Positions 12,412 through 25,749 of a stretch of DNA of 64,000 bases are shown piece by piece. The position numbers and the translations under genes were made by a program. Under the pieces are notes generated by a model that saw nothing but the letters and a program-made list of their open reading frames with translations, searched no databases and had not been told where the DNA came from. The stretch is from Trichaptum fuscoviolaceum (taxonomy: Eukaryota; Basidiomycota; Agaricomycetes; Hymenochaetales; Trichaptaceae), in contig CAJSYZ010000007.1 in assembly GCA_910574455.1 (NCBI GenBank), positions 434,001 through 498,000 on the forward strand, in the 5' to 3' direction. How positions within the stretch are numbered: the first letter of the stretch is position 1; every line of letters begins with the position of its first letter.

Positions 12412-14119
12412 CTTCTCATCCCGTGTATATCTGAGGAGATGACTATGAGGTGGTGGGATGGGGGTAGAATTGTCATAGCATGGCCTAGAAGTACATACAT
12501 ATAAGAAACTCCATAACGAAGATCTCCTTCCGAATTTGAATTCGCCTAACCGCTTTGTATGTTTAGAACCTTGCAGCCCCACAGCAATCGGAATGTTATT
12601 GCGTTTCCAGGGACCATCAGGAGACCTACGCCGTAAGCGCTTACTAGTAGCCTAGTGTATACGATGTAATAGGATACATTGTGATGTATTGACTGCTTGC
12701 CCTGACCAGAATGTCTGAACTTGAATGAATGGAAGTCGGAAAAAAGTCCTGTGAGTGAATGGCCTGTTTTAAGTCCGATGATCAAATCCGAATTTCAAAT
12801 AAAAAATCCCGAGCGATAGACGCTTCACGCGAGTCCGACGAAAAGCCAGTCTGACCGGAATTTGAGTTAAGTCCCAGTGGCAGTATGTAGAGAAGGGAAA
12901 TCCACGCGTCGTTCTCCGAGGGAACTAAGCTTTTCTCACAGAGAGAACGGAGGCAAACCGCTGAAATGATATATCAATACGGAAGGTTTTGCAACGTGCG
13001 TGTCTCTACACCGTTATAGTTGATGAGGGGATCAGCGGTGCCCTTACTTTGCGCAGGTTTCGGTGCCCAATTTGTGCTGCTCGATGATCTCGGATTGAGG
13101 TCGAGGTCGATGTCAGGTTCATTGGGCTTATGCCTCCAGGTCCGGGCCCAGTGCGGGTGAACACAATTTTAAGACTGATTAGGCAAGGCATCGCATCGGC
13201 GCTCAGCTGAGACGTACTTGGTACTATTGAGCTAAGATAATCATTGTGCAGTAACTAGATGAACGACTGGGGTCACCCATTTCTACGCTTTCGACCGTTT
13301 CAGTAAGCCCGGTAGTGCTGAACTCCGTCCGCTATAGTTGGCTATTTGACCAGACTAGCACGCCAAACGAAGAAGATGGAGGAAGAGGAGCCAACAAAGT
13401 GAGCTGTCCTATATGTATGAGATTCTTCAGACTACCTCATCATTCTATATCAACGAATATTGGAGCACTCACCGACTCGGAGTCACCACCTTCCTAATAA
13501 CCATGTTTACCATGCTCAACCAGAATTGATGAAGAAGTGCAAATATCGACCGAGGGTGTCTTCGACGTCACCTATTCGTATACCCCGACGGTTGAGCAAG
13601 ATCATTGTTTGCCCAAGAAGAGAATGCTGAATTGGAAGACCTCCCAATTATTCCGTTAGGACCACGCTGGAAGGTAGCTCCGAGAAAAAGAGTAAGTCTT
13701 GAAGATTCTCAAGTTATGGGAGCCAGGATCCCGCATGGGATATCAACACTGAGCCAAAGTGCGAAGACCATCCGACTCGAACTTGAAGCGAGTGGAAGGA
13801 CCTAAGAAACCCGTACTTTGCCGGTGCCACGACTCGGAGTCGGCGTCGCCCGCGTCCAGTCGCGTCGCGTCTTTCGCACATCCGAGTCAACGACAATGGC
13901 AACGAGCAAGCAGACATTTGGGACAAGATATAGTCCTTGGGTTCTTCACATAATTTCCAACACACCGGCTTCTTCTTCTTCGGTGCAAGTCAGAGATTTT
14001 GTTTGAAAGGCCTTCTCGTACCCAGCGCAGCACCCTCTCGGTAGCTAAGTCGCTCTAGGAAGTTTTTGGTGAGCTCCAGGGCGCCAGCGGCTTCTTTCAC
14101 AAAGGCCTTCTAACTGAAT
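12412..14119. other. Intergenic, 1.7 kb; no gene recognised
   Basis: Upstream region of the DUF6533-like gene followed by sequence with only short unrecognised ORFs on both strands. The part after about 13300 may belong to the possible decayed gene that follows. Confidence 0.4.
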
Positions 14120-15412
14120 CTCGCTTTACAGCTACCTTTCCGGGAGCATGTTATTATCGATTGTTAAAGACATACGGCAGAGTTTGAGCGCGAATGGCGC
14201 TGTTGTTTGGTACGGGAGCAGTCAACTGAGTTTGTTAAACGTTGTGATTGACCGCTTTCTCAGAATGCTAGCTGCCACGGGTTTTCTACAAGGAGATGCA
14301 GGTGGCGAGACAGGCGACGTAGAAGGAAGAGGCCAGGCTTGGGGCCCTGTCTGAGATTATGCGGATGAGGAAGGAAATATACTCGAGACTCGAGACTTTA
14401 ACGATTTTGCTCAGCTTGGACTGGCTATTGTACATCGTAGCCACGGTAGGAGCGAAAGTGTTGGAAGCACTTGATGATTACCAACCGACGAATCCAACCT
14501 ACAACAGTGGCTTGGACTCCCACTTCTGGTCTCGCTCATCAACACCATGCCTTTCAGGCCTCCGTAGCGCAGCCAGTCGTTGTGATATTCTCTGCTAGTC
14601 AGGCGACATGGACGTCAGTCGAATCGACCCCGATTTGCTAGTCGATATGGAGAGCGTGGACACAGGAGAGTTAAGCATTAACATCGACGATAGTCCCAGC
14701 GCATCAGCGCACGGGAAGGGGAACAAAATGTTGATCTATGTTCGGCATCTGTGCGACTTCATTTCCGCATTTTTCAGGTACGGCTGCCTCCCAATCCTAC
14801 GCCCGGCCAAAGATTCTGATTAAACCCCCATTCATCTTCTTCCAGCTTTTTCGAAGAGCGTTGGACCTTTTCCGTCCTATCACGCGTATGATGTCGGTTT
14901 ACTCTGCCACTCTACCTCTTATGGCTGGATGTGATAAAATGCTGTCAGCGCTGCGTTTGGTAGGACTGCCTCAGTGAAGCCGTCACCTTGCACGGCAAAT
15001 CGATATTTAATCTGGCGTCATCGCGAATGCAAAGAGGGACTTCCTCGCTTTCATGTGACGCACTCCGACCAGAGTGCTCGCTCCGATTCACCTACCTGGA
15101 AGCAGGAAGCGAAAGGACTTTCGATCTGCTGGCGGCATCCTCCCTCGTGTGTCCAATTCGGCACTGTTACGATTCGCAGGAGACAACGTCACTCTGACTC
15201 CCTTCTGCGAGGAGGACAAGACGAGCGTGAAGGATGTCTCAGAAATAGTCGAGTGGGTATACGGAAGTCGAAGGACGGCGAGCACAAATTGGAACGAACG
15301 TATTAAAGGCATGGCGCCTTCCGTCGCGTTGTTTACTCCTGGGAATGAGAGAACAAACGAAACTTCAAAGTCATTAAGGAGGAAGAGTGTGCCAGCTAAG
15401 CGCTTTGGTTAG
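14120..15412 (+). pseudogene. Possible decayed gene, unrecognised
   Basis: Several adjacent reading-frame pieces look protein-like but do not join cleanly. One piece near 14130-14250 reads SMLLSIVKDIRQSLSANGA. A second, in another frame from 14278, reads VFYKEMQVARQAT, then an in-frame TAG at 14320-14322, then KEEARLGALSEIMRMRKEIY and a hydrophobic helix (LTILLSLDWLLYIVATV). Further pieces follow to 15412 (DKTSVKDVSEIVEWVYGSR). The charged heptad-like run on both sides of the TAG suggests it once read through. I do not recognise the family. Undetected introns or a wrong strand choice could also explain the picture. Confidence 0.25.
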
Positions 15413-18400
15413 CTTCAATTTTCTTCAATAACATAGGACCGGGTGACTTACTAACTTTGTTCTTCACCTAAATCTCTCAAAGACTTGGTCATCTGAGAAA
15501 GTACAAAACACAACACTCGATGAGGGCACAAGATAAAGCCATTCGGTATTGTACAGCACACAACCCGCTGAATATTCCTTGGCACGATGAAAGACTGAAC
15601 CATGGAATGCGCAACTTGATCTAAACCAAGCAAAGTTGACGAAAGTCGTGGTGACGAGCCATGCTCAGTGAGTCTATCCAAGTTTGGCTTTAACCTTAAC
15701 TCTTATCATGTATGGCATCCACTCATATAATGCTACAGATATCGTCCACAGCTACAAGAGTTTCTCTGCTTGGCGCGACGTCGAGTCTCAAGCAAGGCAC
15801 CATACCCCTTGGTCTTCCATCCGTACAAGATCGGATCTTCCTTGTCCTCTAGATGCACCTGGATCGAAAAACGGCTGATAGGGGAACAGACGAAGACGAA
15901 CGAAGACCCATCGTTGGAGGAGGTTGTATAGAAATATTGGGCGACCCACTCCGAATAGTATGTGGGAAAACGTTTAGCGCGAGATGAAACATGCTTGAGG
16001 AAGAGCGGAAGTAGAGGATTGAGAAGAAAGTTTGGTAGTAGGAGCTTGTTCGCCAGTTGAAGGTGTAGAACATGGTGCGTTATCAATTCCCAAGTCTTCT
16101 GAGCCGATTCTTAAAGACCCACAGAGTTCAAAATGAGCTCGAAAGGGAACGTCGGCGCCAGCGTCCTTCGTCGCCAAGTTTGATATAATGTCTCGAGCGC
16201 ATACCTTCCATCCGTCTCATCCTCTCCCGACTTCGTCAACTACTTCAGGCGTGGTAAACACTCGGTCCGACAGCACTCTCCGCACGATACCCCCGCTCAT
16301 AGCACGGCCTCTTCATGAACTCAATTCGCCTTTGACCTCCAAACCGAGCGCCGCCACTTCCTTCACAACGGAATTCCCATCAAATCTAACCTTGCAAGAA
16401 GTGCGACGTTTAAGCCTCGGATCTTCTTCTGAAACTGATCTTCGATGATGGAGACGATGAAATTGCTGAGGCGGAAGGACTCCACAGCATCAGTTTTCCG
16501 GCGAGTTCGACACATGTACAGAACATATTCTTCGAGGACCGCGAGGATGAGACGGCATTACAAGATAGTGAGAGTATGAAGGTACTCGTGTGGCGAATGA
16601 GTGATTGTTGATGAATATCTCACAAGTGCGGCATGAGCGGTTTCTTCTGTCGATACATGGATTGCTGAACATTAGTGATTTATGAAATTTCATAGCTAGT
16701 TCTTTGATTTCGTTTCTTACAAGAGCACAATAGCAAAGTTCATTTGATGACTGCTTTATTCCTTCACGGTCTTAGTTCACGCCTATCAAGGCATGGTGTA
16801 CGGAAGATTGTTGAAACAGACGTCGCCATAAATTCAACTTGCAGAGTTATTATCTCACCCGCCTACTTTTCCATGAGCAAGGAAAAAAGAATAACTTTAT
16901 CGAGTCAAAAAACTGCGTACATATGTCATACGATAAAGGTATGTACTACATACGACAACAGCGATGAGGGTTACTTTATTTTAGCAACAGAGGGCAGCTA
17001 TTATAAAAGAGCTCACTCCTGCAAGAAATTGATTCCAGATACAGATAATCGCACCGAATTCTAAATTTATTCCAATCGTTCCACTAAATTGAGATAGTTC
17101 CTTCCACCACATGTGCCCGACGAGATCGATGCTTTAGGATGGCAATGGCAACCGCCAATCGAGACCTCGGGATACAGAGGCGAGAACACGACGAAGATGA
17201 TGCGTGACGTACGGGCCTAACTCGAAGGCGGAGGGATCGAAGGGATGAGGGTTATTTGATTTTACCAACTCACAACGGGCTAGAGACAACTTAGAAATGA
17301 CTAGCATGCCAGATAAGTTGAAGCCAGGAGTGAGAAGCACTACTGCTAGGTGAATGTGACAGTTCCGGCAAAGTTCCATGTCAGGCTCGTGTGATGGCGC
17401 AGTACCGTTCGATGTCCAAACATCCTCGACAGTAGACAAGCTGTACGTCCGTAAAGGGACAAAGCCACTGAAGGGACAGATGGCAAAGCCCTCCATAGAG
17501 GGGACAATGCACTGAGGGGTAATGGATTTTGTGCCGATTAAGGACAATCACTAGCAAAGCTAGATCGGGAGTCTGCCGATGTACCATAGGCCCGTTTGCG
17601 GTGCGGAACGTAAATACGAAAAGCCAGACATTGAGGTTTATTGATTTTTACGTGACGAAGACGCCGACGTCGGAAGGAAAACCCAACGAACCGCTTGACA
17701 GAGGGATCATCTGTACCCTGAAGGGCTTATGACCAGATCAATGAGACTATTCTATGGTGAGTTCAAGCCACAAAGGAAGAAGATATTAGACGCACGCTGA
17801 CCACTCAGATGGATACCCATACCCGCTCTTCGCCGACACGGGGGACAGCCAACCAGCTATGTCGTCACTAGACAAGACAATAAGCCAAAAGATAAACAGA
17901 AAGAGAAAGAGAAGAAACATACTTGAACACCGAGCATCTTGTCGTGCTCGACGTACAACAGACAACATGAGGGTAGGAAGGCAAGAGTCGAAGTCACAAC
18001 AACTGCAACGCGCGGATGTACTTATGAGTCAGATTTCCATCTCCGCTCAAACGTTCAATTTCAAGTTGAAGTCATACCGTTAAGCTTTTAACTCATTTTA
18101 CTCTCAATGCCAATGTCATACTCGCATATTGGACTGTATCCTCTGGACGTGATGTCTTCGTGCCTCTTAACCATGCTTCAATCTAATGAAGGAATTCACA
18201 AAGGCACGTATTTTCTACTCTATCTCTTTCACACATCCTATTCTTAACGACAATATTCGGACGGACTGAACCTCCCTCTTGAACCCAGGCTCGGATCTTA
18301 GGCACTCATTTTCGACGTTTCCGGAAAGGCCCAACAACTTCTACTGCTCGTTTGTCATGATGACCTCTAACTCAATCTCGCACAATACAATATACCATAT

Positions 18401-19516
18401 CTGTATGGGCTCTGGCAACCACCCATTCCATTGCTGCGTAGCAAGTACTAGTAAGCACCATATCTCGCGAATGTTACAGAACGGGGCGAAGTCAAATCAA
18501 GGAAAGAATGTTAGTCAATTTCTTGCATAAAGGAATAGTGTATTAATCTCTCGGATAGTATGCATCCGGCGTACGTGCCCTCAGGAACAATCACATTTGT
18601 GCCATCAAAGTGAGGTCGTATCGGAGTCAAGATATAGACGTATCTCGTAGCCGAAGGAAGACAACGGAAGTACTAGCGGACATGAATAGTAAGGTGAATG
18701 TCATGAGGTGGGGGGGACAACGACGCGTTTCTCATTCTATTGAGCGTAAACTAAATATTAAAACCTACAGACGTTATTGTCAAGCGAAGATAACTGAGCG
18801 GACGGTGCTTGTATCAACTCGGAGATATTGCCACTTCATAGCAAAAACAACCTTGCGTTCACGAAGCCTTACATATCCTCGTTTACCTCGGACATACCCT
18901 CATCACCCATGGGAGAGACTGCATTCATGGAATATGACAAGACAAGGGTCAATGGCTTCTACGTGTGCAATACAGACATCCTCAGTAAGTGAACTTAAAC
19001 TCTATGGAAGGCTAGGATAATTCACTGACGCCAATAGGCCCAGGATAAGAAATGTCTTCATAAGCATTACTGAGCGCTCCCGGTCAAGAGTATATTTTTG
19101 GCTGCAAATTGTGGATGGAATCAGTTGAGTGCAAACAGTGCCTTCGTTCACCGCGAACTCTCATACTCATCTACAACTGATAGCTTCTATTCCTACAACC
19201 GCCTACAATAGCTCATTTCGATGATTGCCCTTGGAATATTCGATCATTTGCTTTTCAACTCGGATCATTGATCCTCTCGCCCTATGATGGACCTCCCCGA
19301 ACGGTCGCCGCCCGTATGGTGCACCATGGTCGCGAAGTAGGTTGGGTGCTCTAATGTTCAAGAAAACTCTCACCGCTTACCCTGGCGTATAGAAGGACTA
19401 ATGATCTTTGTAAATGAATGGATAAGGGCTTGTCGTATAAGAAGCGGTGGTTTTCTCCCTGATCGACTCTCGGCCTATCACGTCACAGTTTTGTGACTCC
19501 TGACTTCCGAGGAAAG
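15413..19516. other. Intergenic, 4.1 kb; no gene recognised
   Basis: Many short ORFs occur on both strands. None has a recognisable motif or a convincing exon series. The longest are 137 codons (17134-17547, minus), 136 codons (18610-19020, plus) and 106 codons (16744-17064, plus). A TTCAAGTTGA motif copy sits at 18060-18069. The last part upstream of 19517 should contain the promoter of the next DUF6533-like gene. Confidence 0.4.
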
Positions 19517-21319
19517 ATGGCTTCACTAGCTTCACTCGGCGACCTCAACACGCTTGCGAGGTACTCATGGATTGTTCGCGTATGTGTCTCTTCTTACTGT
19601 GGATGAACGTCAAGCTCAGAACTGAATCAACCAATCGCAGTTCGCAACCGGTATGTCAACTTTCTCTTCCTTTCATATAGACTCTTCAACTTAGCGCACA
19701 TCTGTCAGTTGCCAATATAACACTCCTTGTAAGTAATCACCTTTAGGTCGACCAAAAATTTGCTCACACGTCAGCTTCTCAGACCTACGATTTTATACTG
19801 ACGCTACCAGATGAGGTTCGTGTCGCTCTTCGTTATTAACCGCCCTTTTTGACGATGCGAAATCAGATTCGCTGCATCTGGTCGTCAAAGCTCTCTTTCG
19901 GAAAGGTTTTGTTTGTGGTCAACCGCTACTATCCCTTTGTTCCTTCCATGACGCTGGTATTCGGTAAGAGCAGCGTCGTTTCATTTCACGCATATTATTA
20001 CGGAGGATCTGATATGGCAATTAGCTCTTACCGTGAACAAGGATTTTGGGGTGAGCTCGTGTCCAACAGGAACGTCTTACTCCGCCGATGATCATTGACC
20101 TTCATCTCAAGTCATGTGGATGGGAAGTCCGCTTATCTGCATGTATGCTTTGTGACCCAGAAGTAAAATCTCGGCTCTGATGAACCTCTTTAGATTCCAT
20201 CTACGTCGGATACGTGATTGCCATTCGCAAGTCACCTTCCCTTCATGTCTTTTGGGTTAGTTCTGACTCGTACCTTTTCAGTGATATTCTTCACACGAGC
20301 ATACGCTGTCTGGGGACAGAAGAAATCCATCTTAGCCTTCCTTGCTGTAGTCTATTTGGTACGCATTATACGTTCTCTTGATGTCATCATATTGACTGAA
20401 ATCATGGGCGGAAAGGCTGCCCTGGCATGCTCTGCCTACGCAATCCATCTTTATGAGAGCCAGGTTTTGTGTGCGTGCAAAGCCGTCCACTTCCCCTGTT
20501 ATTTCGTTATAGTTCCAAAGTCTGATTATAGTGCTTAGCTATTCCGATCCACTTACTTTCAAGAGGGTGCAACTATGTTTTCCAGAACAGACTCGGGTGG
20601 ATTGATTTAGCAATCCTCATTGGCTGCGAACTCCGTGCGTCTGCTTCATTATCCATCATATCTCCACATACACCTAACGTCATTTAACTTTATAGTATCC
20701 CTCACTATGTTGCTTGCGAAAGCGGTGCATTGTCAGTTAAATATGTTGATGAAGACGACATTATTGTCTAATCTGCGGTGTATGAAGTTCGTCACGGAGG
20801 ATCGACCCTCATGCAAACAATGGCTAAAGACGGTAATTATGAGTTTCTTGTTCAACTTGTCCCCCAAATTTAGCTTTAAATCATAATAGGAATCGCATAC
20901 TTTGTCTACAGTGTCTGTGAGTAGCGGTCGGTCATTCATTTTTTTTGGGAAGACTAACTGATTAACTCCAAGGTATGACTGTAACGAATCTCGTCATCTT
21001 GAGGACTATCAGCGTTCGTTCTTATTTTGTGACCCTTTTCGACTCAGCTCTGAGCTTCTCTTGACAGCCCCTTCTCGCGAGCTTTTTCCTCGAGTACGTG
21101 AGCTGTACAGTACGCCATCCTGCACAATTATTAACATCCTGATTTCTTGTATGATGCAGCACGCAAAGCATCCTTCAGAGCGTGCTTTGTACACGCTTAT
21201 TGTTGCACATCCGGAGTGTCTTGAGCAATGAAAAGGAAGAAAGTGAAGTCACGGAAGGAACTCTTCGGTGGACTCCTATTGCTCGAGCAGTGACAACCAC
21301 TATGGCTACGGATGCCTAA
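19517..21319 (+). CDS. DUF6533-like multi-pass membrane protein (paralogue 2)
   Basis: The start is ATG 19517 (MASLASLGDLNTLARYSWIV). Phase-consistent exons follow: 19517-19579, 19641-19650 (10 nt), 19709-19728 (20 nt, encoding VANITLL with the flanking base), 19783-19815 (TYDFILTLPDE), 19867-19963 (IRCIWSSKLSFGKVLFVVNR) and probably 20025-20050. The YDxxLTLxxE/W..KxxFGKVLFxxNRY pattern is the DUF6533 signature. Further on, FTRAYAVWGQKKSILAFL (about 20287-20340) is the conserved RAYAVW segment. The C-terminus, LQSVLCTRLLLHI, leads to a stop at 21317-21319. Exons between 20350 and 21160 were not fully resolved. The protein is expected to cross the membrane about seven times. Its function is unknown. 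Confidence 0.65.
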
Positions 21320-21599
21320 TAACAATTCGAAACGAAACAAATGTGAATCTGGTAAAAGGTGAGTCTTTATATCTATGCTATATAGGTCCTACTCATGGTA
21401 GTCTAGGCAAGGATAGATAATGCGTTTTCTGTGTCCGGTCCGCGTGCAAATAGAATTGAGAATTCCTATATACTGGGCACCGTGGGAATCTCATCCGAGT
21501 CTCCGAGACACTTGCCTCTGCCTTTTCTGCCGAGACACTGCCCAGTGTCCGCTCTTCTTCTACTACTACGTACTCAACAAGAACAAAGGTAAGCTGGCG

Positions 21600-23091
21600 A
21601 TGTTGAAGAGATATCTCCCCAAGTATATGAGCGACGCCGAAATGGCGAGACATGCAAAGAATGCGGACATTCGAGCTAGGAGTAAAAAGGACGTGCCGGT
21701 TCTCCTACAAGAGCTGGCGGAAGAGAACAACTTCTTCAAATTGAACAGCGTCATTAGCTGCTTAACATCAGCGAAGCTTTGGCCAGCATACAGGGACGCT
21801 GGAGTAGTGAGTGTTCTAGCAAAGCATGTACGAGAACGAGAGGATCACGATTCTGAGCAGGTACGCACAATTGCATCCGCGAAAATACTTTAGCATTTAA
21901 TAGCAATCATACTGATCAACCACTTTATGAAGCCCGAATTCCTATCCCCGGTGTGGACCCTTCCTTTGCAGGGACTTCTAGAAATCGCACCGCGTACACT
22001 TCCTAGAAGTAAGCTCACCCATCCAGTGTACGCAGAACCTTGGGATGGGCCGACAAATACGGCTCTCAGGCAGAGTCTCGGTGGTGTTCTGAAGAGAATC
22101 ACAAACGATAGAAGGCTTAAAAATGCATCAGCGAAGATGGACGCTGCTATTTACGTCGACTTATTTCTTGAGTGCACCGAATGCGATGATACATGGTGAG
22201 TGAGTTTTTCATACCTGTCCTGACATTTCTCATGCGGACTATTTTAAAGGGTTCATTCAGTCCCGGAGCTTTGGGATTTTTGCTGGATCGCTTGGTCGTC
22301 CGACACAATTGGCGATTTACGAGTACATAGAGACAAGTTTTCCAAAATTCTTATGATACTCATCAGCAAGTATAGTCCGGCTCTTCTGCCATTATCTCTT
22401 CACTCCCCGCCCATCAGCGCTTCTGACGCTGTCTCACGCGCATTGTCTCTCGTTGTCCCTGCACAAGGTGAAGCACGAGGGTCAATCATGATTCACCTCA
22501 TGTGTTTGTCGAAGATCGCACTCCCTTATCCTGAGCTTGCAAGAGCTTTCCGCGACGCTGGTCTCCTTCGCGAGTCCGCTAAAATCATTTCGACCCGAAA
22601 AAACAAGCTCGGAGTTACGCCGGAGCAGTTCGCGGAAGCGACGAAGTGGATTTTGCGTCTATGGAACGTGATGCTTTCGCCAGATCAGAATACCAAGGCC
22701 CAGGACATGCTTCTTCACGCTCTTAAAGATGGTTTCATGGACAAGTTCAATTTCGTCGCTATGCGCTGCGAGGACGACCCTAGTGCGTCTTTACTCTACA
22801 GAGATTGCTCACGCATAAACTGACTTCTAGTACTAATTTCTAGAGATTGGTGCTGAAGTTCTTGCTAATATCGCAGACCTTGCTCGCAACAACCAAGACA
22901 TCACTAACTTACTCTTGCAACACATTGAATTGTATTTACCGCGCATTGACGGATACAAGACCGCTACAACATCTCCTCATCTCATGCATCTCCGCAACTC
23001 ATATTTGCTGTTTGCACGAAGGATAGAGCCGAGTCTACATGTAGTGACTACATCTACTGTAGAATCTGAGGTAGTGGTGAGTGAGGAATGA
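21600..23091 (+). CDS. Conserved-looking helical protein of unknown function
   Basis: Four exons (21600-21860, 21933-22195, 22250-22782, 22844-23091) join in phase across introns of 72, 54 and 61 nt and give 434 residues. The sequence is mostly amphipathic helix with no membrane segment. It starts MLKRYLPKYMSDAEMARHAK and has runs such as LLQELAEENNFFKLNSVISC and IGAEVLANIADLARNNQDIT that suggest an armadillo-like helical repeat fold. I infer the fold and do not recognise a named family. An in-frame upstream ATG at 21420 would extend the N-terminus by 60 residues, but that part looks non-coding. The product ends with an acidic VESEVVVSEE. It lies 280 bp after the DUF6533-like gene on the same strand. 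Confidence 0.7.
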
Positions 23092-23814
23092 AGCGCTTAG
23101 GGTGATTGGTTGAAGCGTAGTTCGGGGGAACATATTTCATCGTCAATGCTACGCTGCTCGAAGAATAAGACAGCAATCTACTGATCCTCCGTGTCAGAAA
23201 AGGTAAGCAAAGTCACGAAAGTTGAGCGTACTTAATGCTTAGCTGATGACTTTCCTGTTTCGTAGCGATTACACTTCACAAGAAACTCTACGAACGTCTT
23301 CCAGCTCTTTGAACCTAACTGATAAATAATACAGTTATATTATTCTCTATTTCTACTCAACTATCATTGGTTATCAACTGTGTATATATGTTTTGATTGA
23401 CGATTTGATAAGAATGAAATCCGTTCTCGAAATGTTTCCTAACTATCACCCGCCGAGCCCTCGGCTGAAACCGGATTTCGGTTACTACACAGTAAGGCCA
23501 CCCTGAACTTCGTGACAAGTCACTAGATCCGGGTCTCTCTCTTCTTAACATCAGCAATCAACGCTCTTTGGACTCTCTGGATAGAACTGACGATGAAACA
23601 GTACTTGAATTGTCTTCTGCCTGCTAAAAAACTACTTCGAACGCGTGACTCTTGCGCAGAACACTGTTTGTTAAAACCCCTTACTGTTTGTCATGGCATG
23701 TGGTTAGCCCACAACCACGAACCACTCATGACCACAGTAACCTTTATCAATGCCAGTATCAGCCTGAGGTAGACAACTCGTCTTTCTCCCCCGTATCCTC
23801 ACCTCTTTGAAAAC
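23092..23814. other. Intergenic; no gene recognised
   Basis: This is the 3' flank of the helical protein gene and the upstream region of the F-box gene at 23815. No ORF of note and no repeat was seen. Confidence 0.5.
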
Positions 23815-25389
23815 ATGTCTGTATCTGCTTTCTGCCAGCTTAACGCGTTCGCGCATCCTCTTCCTAGTCTCTCATTCTCCTTGGAGAAGTGCAGAGATCT
23901 GCTTTCTGAAGCCGATGCTCGTCAGCCACGCGTCTCTCCGTGCATTCAAAACTTGGGATTTGATGTCCTGGCGCAGATATTTGGTTACTACATCGACAAC
24001 AAACGCAACCAAGATCTGCCGCTTCGCTCAAAGGCACCGTTCAATCTATCCTGGGTCTGCCGCTCTTGGCGTCGAGTCGTGTTCGACTCGGAGGAGCTCT
24101 GGCCCCTTTTTGACATTAGGGGGGAGGAAGACGAAGAATCCGGACTACTTCTGTCTTTTCTTTCCCTCTACCTTGCCTACTCGAGGGACACGCCGGTGGA
24201 CACGCGAATCACACTCGGACACCCATTCCAGTTTACATGTACAGAGGTTGACGAGGTCGACGAGTTTTCTCCGATCTGCGAGGCCCTCCTTCCTATGGCA
24301 CATGCGACAATTGCGATGCTCAAGGAGCACAAGCACCGTTTCCGCCACATACAGCTTGAGTTCAACATCCTGGCACCACTGGCGAAACAGCTAAGGTGGC
24401 GTGACTATCATTTGTCGGACATGCCCATACTAGAGGAACTCGACCTTTTCTTCCCTTGCGACACTCGCGTAGGGAGCCGGGCTGAAAATCTTACGAAACT
24501 CGATCTTTCTGTATCAAAGGAGCTCAGGACACTGGGTCTTTATGGGAATTTTGCCGTTTCATTCGGCCGAGGGACTGGCTGGTGTGGGACCTTCATTAAT
24601 CTCACAAGTGTCGTACTGGAGGGTGTAAGCGTGTCCCCGGCTCATCCGACTCTTTTAGATTGCTACGCCGTCTTCCTTGCCGCCCCCAACATTGTAAACT
24701 TCATAGGAAAGATTTGTTCAAGGAAAGATGCTGAAGTGGACTATTCGCAATTCCGCCGTATCGTCGCCCATTCCCTGCGCATGCTGGCCATAGGGACGAC
24801 GCTGAAGTACGACTGGGCTATCCGCGCGTTCTTCCACGTTGTGTCCGCGCCAAATCTCGAAGGCCTTAGCGTTATATTCCCCCGCGAGCGATCTGTCGAG
24901 GAAAGCACGAGAGGCTGGACGGATTTCGGCATACCGGAGTTCATCGAATGTTCGGGCTGCAAACTCGAGTACTTCGTATCCCAAGCCAAGCCCATGACTG
25001 ATGACGAGCTTATCGATGTCCTCCGGCTGTCGCCAGACCTGCGGTCGCTGAAGATCGAAGACGGCGTCAATATCACTGCTCGGACAATCACTTCTCTCAT
25101 ACTTTCACAAGACGACGACGAGGGTTGTGTACAACCAGAGTTCGGTCTTTGTCCCAGGCTGGAGTTGATTGGGCTCAGGAGATGTGACTTTGAGGAGGGT
25201 GGAAATTCGGTTGTTCGACCATTTGTCGGTATGTTGACCTCTCGGTGGCATTCCCAAGGCCATCGATGGCTGGAAGAGGTTTATGTGGAAGAGTGCGGGA
25301 TTATGCGTGCCCTGGAGGACGACCGAGTGAGATACTTCATATGTGATGGCTTAAAGTTGTATATGTCCGAACAAATCATGCCACGGTGA
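23815..25389 (+). CDS. F-box-like protein, single exon
   Basis: One uninterrupted frame of 524 codons. After about 45 residues comes a typical basidiomycete F-box-like segment: LGFDVLAQIFGYYID, then FNLSWVCRSWRRVVFDSEEL and a WPLF motif, matching the LS.VCr.WR.va...p.LW pattern. The rest is a leucine-rich region (LEELDLFFP, LTKLDLSVSKELRTLGLYG, LRSLKIED) ending with MPR. It probably acts as an SCF substrate adaptor, by family inference. It is not closely related to the three F-box copies at 1.2-9.1 kb, because it lacks their special first exon and intron. The upstream context shows no operon-like linkage. Confidence 0.8.
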   Translation: MSVSAFCQLNAFAHPLPSLSFSLEKCRDLLSEADARQPRVSPCIQNLGFDVLAQIFGYYIDNKRNQDLPLRSKAPFNLSWVCRSWRRVVFDSEELWPLFDIRGEEDEESGLLLSFLSLYLAYSRDTPVDTRITLGHPFQFTCTEVDEVDEFSPICEALLPMAHATIAMLKEHKHRFRHIQLEFNILAPLAKQLRWRDYHLSDMPILEELDLFFPCDTRVGSRAENLTKLDLSVSKELRTLGLYGNFAVSFGRGTGWCGTFINLTSVVLEGVSVSPAHPTLLDCYAVFLAAPNIVNFIGKICSRKDAEVDYSQFRRIVAHSLRMLAIGTTLKYDWAIRAFFHVVSAPNLEGLSVIFPRERSVEESTRGWTDFGIPEFIECSGCKLEYFVSQAKPMTDDELIDVLRLSPDLRSLKIEDGVNITARTITSLILSQDDDEGCVQPEFGLCPRLELIGLRRCDFEEGGNSVVRPFVGMLTSRWHSQGHRWLEEVYVEECGIMRALEDDRVRYFICDGLKLYMSEQIMPR

Positions 25390-25749
25390 CCTTCAATTAC
25401 TTTAGACATTTTCGTTAAATTTATGCTATTCTCTTGTATTCATATGTACTATCCTTATACGCTTACTGTCACATACATGTCAATCCTTCATCTTCATTGT
25501 TAGAGTATGAAAAAAAAAAATTGCTCCATTTGAGCATGCTAGGTGGTCGGGCATATTCGCCGAGCCACCATGAATCATAGAGCTCAACCCATTGTCCAGA
25601 GGAGGCTCGCTTATTATTGAATGTGTAGTATAACCACAAAGTATGATACAGTAATCCTGGATGGCTATTGATAATGTAAATTGCTTTTGTACATCGAACA
25701 GAAAGATCTGTCATGGCTCGATCAAAGAGGACAGCAAATAACACCGTCG
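25390..25749. other. Intergenic between convergent genes
   Basis: A 360-bp gap between the 3' ends of the F-box gene and the DUF6533-like gene, including a short poly-A run near 25508. Nothing else was seen. Confidence 0.5.

Noticed and set aside
17134..18083. Minus- and plus-strand frames with hydrophobic or basic runs considered as another DUF6533-like gene
   Set aside because: None shows the YDxxLTxDxE/NRY exons or the C-terminal LLCSRLLLH motif that define the three real paralogues.
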